Source: CAWKMN01 sp963850765 (GTDB lineage: Bacteria > Chloroflexota > Anaerolineae > Aggregatilineales > Aggregatilineaceae). Taken from it: DNA of 64,000 nt. The stretch is from positions 868,001-932,000 of the forward strand of contig CAWKMN010000003.1 of the NCBI GenBank assembly GCA_963850765.1, in the 5' to 3' direction. Position numbers and translations under genes: made by a program. Under the pieces are notes generated by a model. That model had not been told where the DNA came from. It saw only the letters and a list, made by a program, of their open reading frames with translations, and made no database searches. Shown here piece by piece: positions 8,421 to 15,909 of the stretch. The stretch's first letter is position 1; every line of letters starts with the position of its first letter.

Positions 8421-10070
8421 ATGCCCAAATACATCTTCTGCACTGGCGGGGTGGTCAGTTCGGTTGGCAAAGGCGTGACCGCCGCGGCCATCGGACGGCT
8501 CCTGAAGGCGCGCGGCCTGAAAGTCGCCATTCAAAAACTCGATCCCTATCTGAACGTCGATCCCGGCACGATGAGTCCCTACCAGCACGGCGAGGTATTT
8601 GTTACCGCCGACGGCGCGGAGACGGATCTGGACCTGGGGCATTACGAGCGATTTATCGACGAAAACCTGGACCGCACATGTAATGTCACCACCGGGCAGA
8701 TCTATGCGGACGTGATCGACAAGGAGCGCCGGGGCGATTATCTCGGCGGGACCATCCAGGTGATCCCGCATATCACCAACGAGATCAAGCGGCGCATTGC
8801 GCTGGTCGGCCAGAAAAACGATCCCGATGTGGTCATCGTCGAGGTCGGCGGTACGGTGGGTGATATTGAGGGCCAGCCCTTTCTCGAAGCGATCCGCCAG
8901 CTTCGCACCGACGTGGGCCGCAACCAGACGCTCTATGTCCACGTTACTTTTTTGCCGTACATCGGGGCGACCGGCGAACTCAAGACCAAGCCCACGCAGC
9001 ACAGCGTCCGCGAATTGCGCAGTATCGGTATCCAACCGCAGATCATCATCGCTCGCACCGATCACCCGGTCAGCCAGGACATGATCAACAAGATCGCGCT
9101 GTTCTGCGACGTGGACCGGCGCGCGGTGATCCCCCTGGAGACCCTCGACAATATCTACGAAGTGCCGCTCGTGCTGGAAGAAGCCGGATTAGGCAATTTC
9201 ATCGTGGAGCAGCTTGGCCTGACGGCGAACCCGCCCGCCCTGGACGATTGGCAGCGCTGGGTCCGCCAGATGAAAAGCCTGAACAGCCCGCTGCGGATCG
9301 CGATCGTCGGCAAGTATGTCGAGCTGCACGATGCGTATATGAGCGTCAAAGAAGCGCTCTCTCACGCGGCGGTCGCCCATCACCGCAAGCTGGAAGTGGA
9401 CTGGGTGTATTCCGGCGACCTGGAAAAAGACAAGGGATGGGATATTCTCGAACAGGCCAGCGGTATTGTTGTGCCCGGTGGGTTCGGCTACCGGGGCGTC
9501 GAGGGGAAAGTCCTGGCGGCGCGGTTTGCCCGCACGCGCCGGATTCCCTACCTGGGCCTGTGCCTGGGCATGCAGGTGATGAGCATCGAGTTCGCGCGGA
9601 ACGTGCTGGGCCTGGAAGATGCGAACAGCACCGAGCATGATACCTCGACCGAGCACCCGGTCATCGCACTGATGCCGGATCAGCATAATGTCACCGACAT
9701 GGGCGGCACGATGCGGCTGGGATCGTATCCCTGCATCCTCAAGCCGGGCACCAGGGCCGCCGCCGCATACCAGTCCGAATCCGTGGACGAGCGCCACCGC
9801 CACCGCTTCGAGTTCAATAACAGCTACCGCGAGGCGTTTGAAGCGGCCGGTGCGTGCTTCAGCGGCCTCAGTCCTGATCATCGGCTGGTCGAGATCATGG
9901 AGTTGGCCGATCACCCGTTTATGGTGGGCAGCCAGTTCCATCCCGAATTCCAGAGCCGTCCCAACCGCCCACACCCGCTGTTTCGCGCGTTTGTCGGCGC
10001 GGCCATCGAATTCAGCAAGCAGCCGCGTGTTTCAGATGATGGGCAGCACCAAGAGGAGAATGCATCGTGA
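8421..10070 (+). CDS. pyrG: CTP synthase
   Basis: Makes CTP from UTP, ATP and glutamine. The N-terminal synthetase domain (residues 1-270) opens with KYIFCTGGVVSSVGKG and contains DPYLNVDPGTMSP and VEVGGTVGDIE. The glutamine amidotransferase domain (290-530) has its nucleophile Cys381 in GLCLGMQ and the His/Glu pair in QFHPEF. The ATG at 8421 follows a GAGG box by five bases; an in-frame ATG at 8397 lacks a ribosome site. The 549-residue length is typical. The stop overlaps the GTG start of the adenosine deaminase gene (GTGA), so the two are coupled in a nucleotide-metabolism operon. Confidence 0.97.
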   Translation: MPKYIFCTGGVVSSVGKGVTAAAIGRLLKARGLKVAIQKLDPYLNVDPGTMSPYQHGEVFVTADGAETDLDLGHYERFIDENLDRTCNVTTGQIYADVIDKERRGDYLGGTIQVIPHITNEIKRRIALVGQKNDPDVVIVEVGGTVGDIEGQPFLEAIRQLRTDVGRNQTLYVHVTFLPYIGATGELKTKPTQHSVRELRSIGIQPQIIIARTDHPVSQDMINKIALFCDVDRRAVIPLETLDNIYEVPLVLEEAGLGNFIVEQLGLTANPPALDDWQRWVRQMKSLNSPLRIAIVGKYVELHDAYMSVKEALSHAAVAHHRKLEVDWVYSGDLEKDKGWDILEQASGIVVPGGFGYRGVEGKVLAARFARTRRIPYLGLCLGMQVMSIEFARNVLGLEDANSTEHDTSTEHPVIALMPDQHNVTDMGGTMRLGSYPCILKPGTRAAAAYQSESVDERHRHRFEFNNSYREAFEAAGACFSGLSPDHRLVEIMELADHPFMVGSQFHPEFQSRPNRPHPLFRAFVGAAIEFSKQPRVSDDGQHQEENAS

Positions 10071-11118
10071 GTCTCGCCGAATTCATCCAGGCCATGCCCA
10101 AAGCGGAGCTTCATGTTCACCTGGAAGGTACTGTCCGGCCGCAAACCCTGTTTGAACTGGCGGCACAGAATCATATCCCCCTGCCCGTATCGAACATGGC
10201 CGATCTTGACGCGTGGTACACCTTTAGCGACTTCAATCACTTTCTCGACATCTTCACCGCGATCTGCACATGTCTCCAGACGGCGGACGATTTCCGGCGC
10301 ATCACCTATGAGTACGGGCAGAGCATGGCCCGCCAGAATATCCGCTACGCCGAAGTCACCTGGACGCCTTACACCCATGTCTACCAGTTCAGCAGCATCC
10401 CCTGGGATGACCTGCTGGCCGCGATCCAGGCGGGCCGCGACGACGCCCGCCGCGATTTTGGCGTCGAGATGCGCTGGATACCCGACATCGCCCGCTGCTT
10501 TCCCGATACCGCCGATCCCGTGGTGGATTGGCTCATATCTCCGGCGCGCGCGCGGCGGGTGTGGTCGCATTGGGATTAGGTGGGCCGGAAGTGGGATTCC
10601 CGCCAGAGATATTCGAGCGCGCTTTTCAGCGGGCGCTGGCTGAAGGGTTACACAGCAATCCACACGCGGGCGAAACGGTCGGGCCGGAGAGCGTATGGGG
10701 GGCGATTAACGCACTCAAAGCCGAACGCCTTGGGCATGGCGTCCGCTCGATCGAAGACCCGGCGCTGATCGCTTATCTGGTCGCACACCAGATCCCGCTG
10801 GAAGTGAACCCAACCAGCAACCTCTGCCTGCGCGTCTACCCGTCCTATCAGGCGCACCCGCTGCGGCAGTTGGTCGAAGCCGGGGTCATGGTCACGATCA
10901 ATTCCGACGATCCCGCGCTGTTTAACACGACGCTGAACGACGAATATCTCCACGCCGTGCAGGACTGCGGGCTGAGCCTCACGCAGCTTGAGCAGGTTGC
11001 CCTGAATGCTGTCCGGGCCAGCTATCTGCCGGTGAATGAAAAAGCCGCCCTGCTGGATACGTTCTGTAGCGAGTATGCGCGTCTGCGCGAAAAGTACGGC
11101 GGGGATAATTTGATTTAG
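10067..11118 (+). CDS. add: Adenosine deaminase (one frameshift)
   Basis: Purine deaminase of the ADA family, converting adenosine to inosine in the salvage pathway. The first frame (to 10579) has the zinc motif HVHLEG; the second (from about 10528) has HAGE with the catalytic Glu, LGHGVRSIED with a metal His, NPTSNLCL, and INSDDPALF with the metal Asp. All catalytic residues survive, but the frame changes between about 10540 and 10556 inside a GCGCGCGCG run. I read this as a single indel error in one gene. The GTG start overlaps the pyrG stop and follows an AGAGGAG box. An adenine deaminase-like role is possible within the family. Confidence 0.88.
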
Positions 11119-11157
11119 CGGTTTATGTGAGCGCGCGTACTCTCTCATAAAACAAAA

Positions 11158-11185
11158 CAGGGCGGGTTAACACACCCGCCCCTAC
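11158..11185 (-). terminator. Palindromic repeat acting as terminator for the signalling operon
   Basis: On the minus strand GGGCGGGT...ACCCGCCC (11160-11181) is followed by TGTTTTGTTTT. It ends the seven-gene minus-strand operon that begins at 17814. The sequence belongs to the dispersed GGGCGGGTTAAC-type palindrome family. Confidence 0.7.
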
Positions 11186-11204
11186 AATCAATCGCAGCTA
11201 TCAA

Positions 11205-11735
11205 TCAGGTGTTGCGGCGCTTGTTGATGAGTTCGATGATTTGCAGAAGGACCTGCCGCACGCTCGATTTTTGCGTCGCCACGCACGGCATCACGGTAAT
11301 ATCCTCACCCGGATTCATCCGGCGGCGCACTTCCGTCAGGCTGACCGCACCCGGCAGATCCGTCTTGTTGGCCACGACGAGGTAGGGCACATCGTGAAAG
11401 CCCGAAAACAGCCGGATCAGTTCGGCGGCATCGGGGAACGACGGCGGATCGGTGCTGTCCACCAGCACGATAAAGCCGTTCATTTCGCGGGCCAGAATCT
11501 CCCACATAAAGTCAAACCGGGCCTGACCGGGGGTGCCGTTCAGGTGGAGCACTTTGCCATCCAATTCGACCCGCCCATAGTCCATCGCCACGGTCGTTTC
11601 AGCTTTGATCCCCCGGTCCTCGGTGGTGATCTTACGCTCGGTGGTCACCACCGCGATGTCGGAGATCGTGCTGATAAATGCCGTCTTGCCGGAATTAAAT
11701 GGTCCCGTGACAATGACCTTGTAGAGATTTGACAC
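11205..11735 (-). CDS. MglA-like/Ras-superfamily small GTPase
   Basis: 176-residue single-domain GTPase. The P-loop GPFNSGKT is at residues 11-18, the switch II region LNGTPGQARF near 66-74 (Asn where Ras has Asp, as expected for the bacterial GTP-binding subfamily with a GTPGQ motif) and the base-recognition motif NKTD at 123-126. Relatives work as switches with roadblock/LC7 partners in polarity, motility or signalling. It is the last gene of the kinase-phosphatase-FHA operon, 23 bases after the response regulator, while two roadblock genes sit 3-5 kb away. Target and process are not visible from sequence. Confidence 0.88.
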   Translation of the reverse strand: MSNLYKVIVTGPFNSGKTAFISTISDIAVVTTERKITTEDRGIKAETTVAMDYGRVELDGKVLHLNGTPGQARFDFMWEILAREMNGFIVLVDSTDPPSFPDAAELIRLFSGFHDVPYLVVANKTDLPGAVSLTEVRRRMNPGEDITVMPCVATQKSSVRQVLLQIIELINKRRNT

Positions 11736-11758
11736 GCTACCCTCCTCAAGGAGCCGCT

Positions 11759-12499
11759 TTAATCCACCTCGTGCTTAAAATCCAGGAAGCGATAGCCAAC
11801 GCCGCGTTCCGTCAGAATGTACTTCGGATTCGACGGATCTTCTTCGATTTTCTCGCGCAGGTAGTTCACATACAGGCGCACATAATGGGTCTCGTCGCGG
11901 TATTCGTATCCCCACACCTTCGCCAAAAGCTGCTCGTGCGGCACCGTCCAGCCGGCGTTTTCGATCAGGTGGTAGAGCAGCCGGTATTCCGTCGGGCGCA
12001 GCTTGATATGCTCGCCGTTGACGATGACCTCGCGCCGGTTGAAATCCACGCTCAGCCGGTCATCGATCTTCATTACAGCCTGATCGGGTGACGAACTGGG
12101 CATCTCGGCGCGGCGCAAGACCGCCCGGACCCGGCTGGACAGCTCACGCGAGCCGAAGGGCTTGGTCACGTAGTCATCCGCGCCCAGTTCGAGGCCATAT
12201 ACCTTGTCATCCTCTTCGCCCTTAGCCGTCAGCATGATCACCGGGATCGTCGAGAACTCGCGCAGCATCCGCAGCGTCTCGAAACCGTCCGGATCGGGCA
12301 TCATCACGTCAAGCAGCACCAGATCGGGCAACTGAGTGCGGACGACTTCCAGGGCTTCGATCCCATTATGCGCCTCAAGGACCTGATAGCCTTCAAGCTC
12401 CAGGTTCATCCGAATAAATCCGATCATCCGAGGCTCATCGTCCACCACGAGAATACGCTTGGCGTCACGCGGAACCGCACGCGGCAGCTTACCCGACAT
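11759..12499 (-). CDS. OmpR-family response regulator
   Basis: 246 residues. The receiver domain (15-130) has the acidic pair Asp20/Asp21, phospho-acceptor Asp64 in LLDVMMPD, Thr91 and Lys113 (VTKPF). The C-terminal winged helix (about 150-240) includes LRPTEYRLLYHLIENAG and ETHYVRLYVNYLREKIEEDPSNP, typical of the OmpR/PhoB class. It should act as a DNA-binding transcription factor. No histidine kinase is adjacent, so activation may come from a distant kinase or from the Ser/Thr kinase of the same operon; the latter is speculative. Confidence 0.93.
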   Translation of the reverse strand: MSGKLPRAVPRDAKRILVVDDEPRMIGFIRMNLELEGYQVLEAHNGIEALEVVRTQLPDLVLLDVMMPDPDGFETLRMLREFSTIPVIMLTAKGEEDDKVYGLELGADDYVTKPFGSRELSSRVRAVLRRAEMPSSSPDQAVMKIDDRLSVDFNRREVIVNGEHIKLRPTEYRLLYHLIENAGWTVPHEQLLAKVWGYEYRDETHYVRLYVNYLREKIEEDPSNPKYILTERGVGYRFLDFKHEVD

Positions 12500-12523
12500 A
12501 GCAGCGCTCTCCTATCGTTGATC

Positions 12524-12763
12524 TCAGTCTCCAAACGGAGACACGATTTCCTCTTCCGACGCCGAAGGCATGATCTCAACAAAGTTTATCCGATGCCAGG
12601 GAATAATGATCGTCTGAACTTCAGCCAGCACGTAATGAACTTCCTTTCCATCCCGGCGGCGAGGATTCATACAAAGAATCACGAGATCCGTTGGCTCAGG
12701 CAGCACTTCAACCTCGGCCATAATCGGCTCGTCATTGGCGACATGGATCAATAGAGTATGCAT
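12524..12763 (-). CDS. Conserved-looking small protein in signalling operon
   Basis: 79 residues beginning MHTLLIHVANDEPIMAEVE and ending in an acidic tail (EEEIVSPFGD). It is predicted mostly beta-stranded (DLVILCMNPRRRDGKEVHYVLAEVQTIIIPWHRINFVEIM) and soluble. I do not recognise the family. The ATG at 12763 is chosen over an upstream GTG because GAGGTGGG lies at a suitable distance. It sits between the FHA gene and the response regulator with gaps of 39 and 24 bases, so it is probably an operon member. Confidence 0.6.
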   Translation of the reverse strand: MHTLLIHVANDEPIMAEVEVLPEPTDLVILCMNPRRRDGKEVHYVLAEVQTIIIPWHRINFVEIMPSASEEEIVSPFGD

Positions 12764-12802
12764 CAGCCCGTCCCACCTCACTTCTTGGTTGTTGGTCCAA
12801 AA

Positions 12803-13303
12803 TCATTTAAAGAAGATATGAAACACCAGCTTCCCTATTCGAATCTCGTCGCCATCGCGCAGAACGCGAGGTTGGTTGGGCGTTAAGCGCTGTCCGTTCA
12901 GATGGGTACCGTTGGTGCTGCCCAGATCCTCCAGGGTAAGGGTATTTTCGCCGCGCCGGATAATCGCGTGACGGCGCGACACGCCCTGCTCCGCCGCGCC
13001 AAAGGGTGCCAAATCGAGATCCAGCCCACCGCTTGACTGAAAATCGGACCGCCCCAGCAGAATCTCATTTTTCGCCCGCATGTTGATCGGCTCGGCGTAA
13101 TCCCGGACGCGAATTACGATTGAATCATCCGTATTAAACCGGGCCGTGCCCCAGGTCGTGCGCCCATGAAATTCGCTCCGTTCGTCCTGCGAAAGCCGGG
13201 TTGTTGCAAGCGATCCCGTGCTCCCCAAGAACGGATGCCCGCATTCTTCACAGAAGAAAACGCCTTCACGATTTTCGTATGCGCAGTAAGGGCAGTTTTT
13301 CAT
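12803..13303 (-). CDS. Zinc-ribbon FHA domain protein
   Basis: 166 residues. An N-terminal zinc ribbon is built from Cys4, Cys7, Cys18 and Cys21 (CPYC, CEEC). A C-terminal FHA domain (about 78-166) has LGRSD, VSRRHAII, LEDLGSTNGTHLNG and DGDEIRIG, so the phosphothreonine-binding residues look intact. FHA domains bind phospho-Thr peptides, which fits an operon that encodes a Ser/Thr kinase and a PP2C phosphatase. Its ATG overlaps the stop of the upstream J-VWA gene by four bases. Confidence 0.9.
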   Translation of the reverse strand: MKNCPYCAYENREGVFFCEECGHPFLGSTGSLATTRLSQDERSEFHGRTTWGTARFNTDDSIVIRVRDYAEPINMRAKNEILLGRSDFQSSGGLDLDLAPFGAAEQGVSRRHAIIRRGENTLTLEDLGSTNGTHLNGQRLTPNQPRVLRDGDEIRIGKLVFHIFFK

Positions 13304-14791
13304 TCTTCTTCACTTTCAGGATCGGGCAGCGCCAGCAGCATCCGAGTCCCAAACTTCAGTGTCTTGCGGCCCTGCTCCGACAGCATATTGGTATTCGAGA
13401 CGCGCCGCGCCTCCGACATCGCCATCTGCGCCAGTTCCTCCTGTCCGGCAGCCAGCAGACGGGTCGCGAGATTTTCCAGGCGGCGGGTTGCCTCAATGAC
13501 GTTCCCATTGCGCAGGGCGAGTTCGGCCTTCTGCTGCATGCGATACAAGGAGAGTTTGCCCAAAGCATCCAGAATCACCAGGGGAGGATCTTGCGGCTGC
13601 GGATTCTCACTGACCTCAACGGAAATATCGCTGAACACCTTGTAGCCCTGTCGTTCGGCCGTCAATACATCGCCCGTCACGTCGATCCGCGACACGGTGC
13701 GGAAACCCGTTTTGGTGCTGGGCGGCATCTGCAACTGAAGAATGACCGATACCGGCCGTGAAATTTCAAGCGATCCGATGGGGATCGGCTGTGGCTGGAT
13801 TTCCAGCGGCTGCGGCGTCGGCTGAAGTTTGAACACGGATTCCAGCGTCACATCTGAATCGGGCGCAATCGACAGATGCAGCCGCTCGGCAAAGGCATTC
13901 CCCAGGCTGCGCACCCGGTCGTTCAGGAAGCGGATCACCTGGGAGGGCGCGTTGATATAGGCCGATGTCCCGCCGGTCTTCGACGCGACCTCATCGAGGA
14001 AGGAGTCATTCCACTCTTCGCCGATGCCCATCGCGCTGATGGAGATCCCTTGTTTGGCGGCCCGCTCCGCGAGTTCGAGACATCTGCGCTTCGTCTCCAA
14101 AGGTCCGGCCGTCTGTCAGCAGAATGATGTGATTCACCTTACGCGGCCCGACGTACCGGCGGCACTGTTCCAGCCCGGCAGCCAGCCCATGATAGATTTC
14201 GGTGCCGCCATCGGCCCGCATCATGCTGACAATCGCTTGTTTTTCCCGCTTATCCCGGATCGGGCCAGCAGGGATAATCACATCGGCGCGGTCGCTGAAG
14301 CTGATCACCGACAGAATATCGTCGGGAGATAACTGCTCGATGATCTGCTGGGCGGCGATTTTGACCTTGTCCAGCCGGACGCCCTTCATGGAGGTGCTGC
14401 GATCCAGCACCAACGCCAGGTTAAGCGACGCCATATGATTCCGGCGGTCTTCGTTGGCCGCCTGAATCGGGATGATCTCCGCCAGCATATAGATGACCTG
14501 GGGCTCAGAAATGGCGACCAGTGAGCGCTTGCTTGGCGTCACCCGCAGCGTGAAATAGTTCGGCTCATTCTGGAATTTGCGCCGCACGGCGTCGTATTCA
14601 AATCGTTTGCCGGCGCTGCTCAGAACTTCGTAGGCTTCCGCAATATCGCGAAACTGGATGTCGGCCCCATCATTCGGATTCGCGTCCGGGTGAAAACGGC
14701 GTGCCATGACCCGGTAGGCCTCACGGATGTCGTCCGGCGTCGCTTCGGGTGGAATGCCTAGAATCGCGTACAGGTTTTTCGAACCGTCCAT
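13300..14791 (-). CDS. J-domain/von Willebrand factor A fusion protein (one frameshift)
   Basis: About 495 residues once one frameshift is repaired. Residues 1-72 are a DnaJ J-domain (LYAILGIPPEATPDDIREAY, His34-Pro35-Asp36). A strand-rich stretch follows, then a VWA domain with the MIDAS motif D130-R-S-T-S134 and ILLTDGRT. The remainder (beta sandwich about 320-400, then helices) is read from a second frame beginning near 14095; deleting one base there gives GDE joined to RCLELAERAAKQG. J-domains recruit DnaK and VWA domains bind partners through a metal, so this may couple chaperoning to complex assembly. It is the third gene of the kinase operon and overlaps the FHA gene. Confidence 0.82.
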
Positions 14792-14822
14792 CAGGATATG
14801 TATCGCCGCCTTCTTCGGTAGA

Positions 14823-15863
14823 CTAACCCGGCATCTGAATCAGTGTGACCGTAATGTTATCAAGACCGCCCCGCTCATTGGCTAACTTCACCAACTGGTT
14901 ACAGGCTTCCTGGGGATCCTTGTTGCGTGCAACCAGTTCCTGAAGCGTGTCTTCAGACACCATATTCCACAAGCCATCACTGCACAGCAGCAGGCGCGAA
15001 CGCGGCGGCAGACGGCGGGTGATCGCGTCTACATCCAGGGTTTCGCTCTGTCCAATCGCCCGGTACAGCACGTTTTTCTGGGGGTGATCGATCGCCTCTT
15101 CAGGGGTGAGTTGGTCGAGTTCGATCAAACGCTGTACCAGCGAGTGGTCGCGGGTGATCTGTTCGATGCGATCATCGGTGATCAGATAGGCGCGGCTGTC
15201 GCCCACATGCGCGATATAGGCTAAGTCGCCGATAATCACTGTGCTGGTGACGGTGGTGCCGCCCTCGGGGATCTGCTCCGTGACCGATTCGTTGGCTTCC
15301 TGAACCGCTGCGCGCAGCACATCCGCGATTGAGGGGCGGTCCGGCGCGTTCATCTGCTGATCCAGCAGCGTGGTGTAAATCTCGTGAAGCACATAACGTG
15401 CTACGATCCGCACCGTGATGGCGGATGCCCGCTCCCCTTCCTGGTGCCCGCCCATCCCATCGGCTACGATAAACAGCCCGAAGTCGGGCAGTTCGTCGGC
15501 GCTGGTCCCCGAGGCGAACAGCGTCAGCACGGAATCCTGATTGTTGCCGCGCACCATCCCGACATCGCTCAGATGCCCAAACGAAAGGCGCTGGCCGGGC
15601 TTGGGGACAATCGTCTCCAGCGGAGGCAAGGGCCGGGTTCCCAGGCTGTCCGCGTCTTGCGCCGCTTTAGGTTGCTCAGCAGGCTTAACTGCCTGGACAT
15701 CGTCAGCCGGGCGCTGTTTTTCACTCGGTGGCGGTGGCTGAATCACCGGTGCCGGCGGTGCGGCAGCGGCGGTGCTGATGTCATTGGTGATGCGGATCTC
15801 GTCCGGCGCAGCAACCGTACCGGAGTTGGCAGGCAAGCCCAATAAACGGCGCAGGAAATCCAT
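14823..15863 (-). CDS. PP2C-family Ser/Thr protein phosphatase
   Basis: 346 residues. An N-terminal Pro/Ala-rich extension (about 1-90) precedes a PP2C (PPM) domain. Metal-binding motifs are visible: DVGMVRGNNQDS (about 100-111), IVADGMGGH (132-140), a later LCSDGLW and GGLDNITVTLI. It should remove phosphate from Ser/Thr substrates of the kinase encoded immediately upstream, 46 bases away. No membrane segment is seen. Confidence 0.94.
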   Translation of the reverse strand: MDFLRRLLGLPANSGTVAAPDEIRITNDISTAAAAPPAPVIQPPPPSEKQRPADDVQAVKPAEQPKAAQDADSLGTRPLPPLETIVPKPGQRLSFGHLSDVGMVRGNNQDSVLTLFASGTSADELPDFGLFIVADGMGGHQEGERASAITVRIVARYVLHEIYTTLLDQQMNAPDRPSIADVLRAAVQEANESVTEQIPEGGTTVTSTVIIGDLAYIAHVGDSRAYLITDDRIEQITRDHSLVQRLIELDQLTPEEAIDHPQKNVLYRAIGQSETLDVDAITRRLPPRSRLLLCSDGLWNMVSEDTLQELVARNKDPQEACNQLVKLANERGGLDNITVTLIQMPG

Positions 15864-15909
15864 AAAAACCTCCGCAGGGATACCGCGAGCTTAGAAGTGT
15901 GACAATCGA

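Noticed and set aside
10530..10560. Adenosine deaminase as a true pseudogene
   Set aside because: All active-site residues survive on both sides of one break inside a GC dinucleotide run, and similar breaks affect essential genes.
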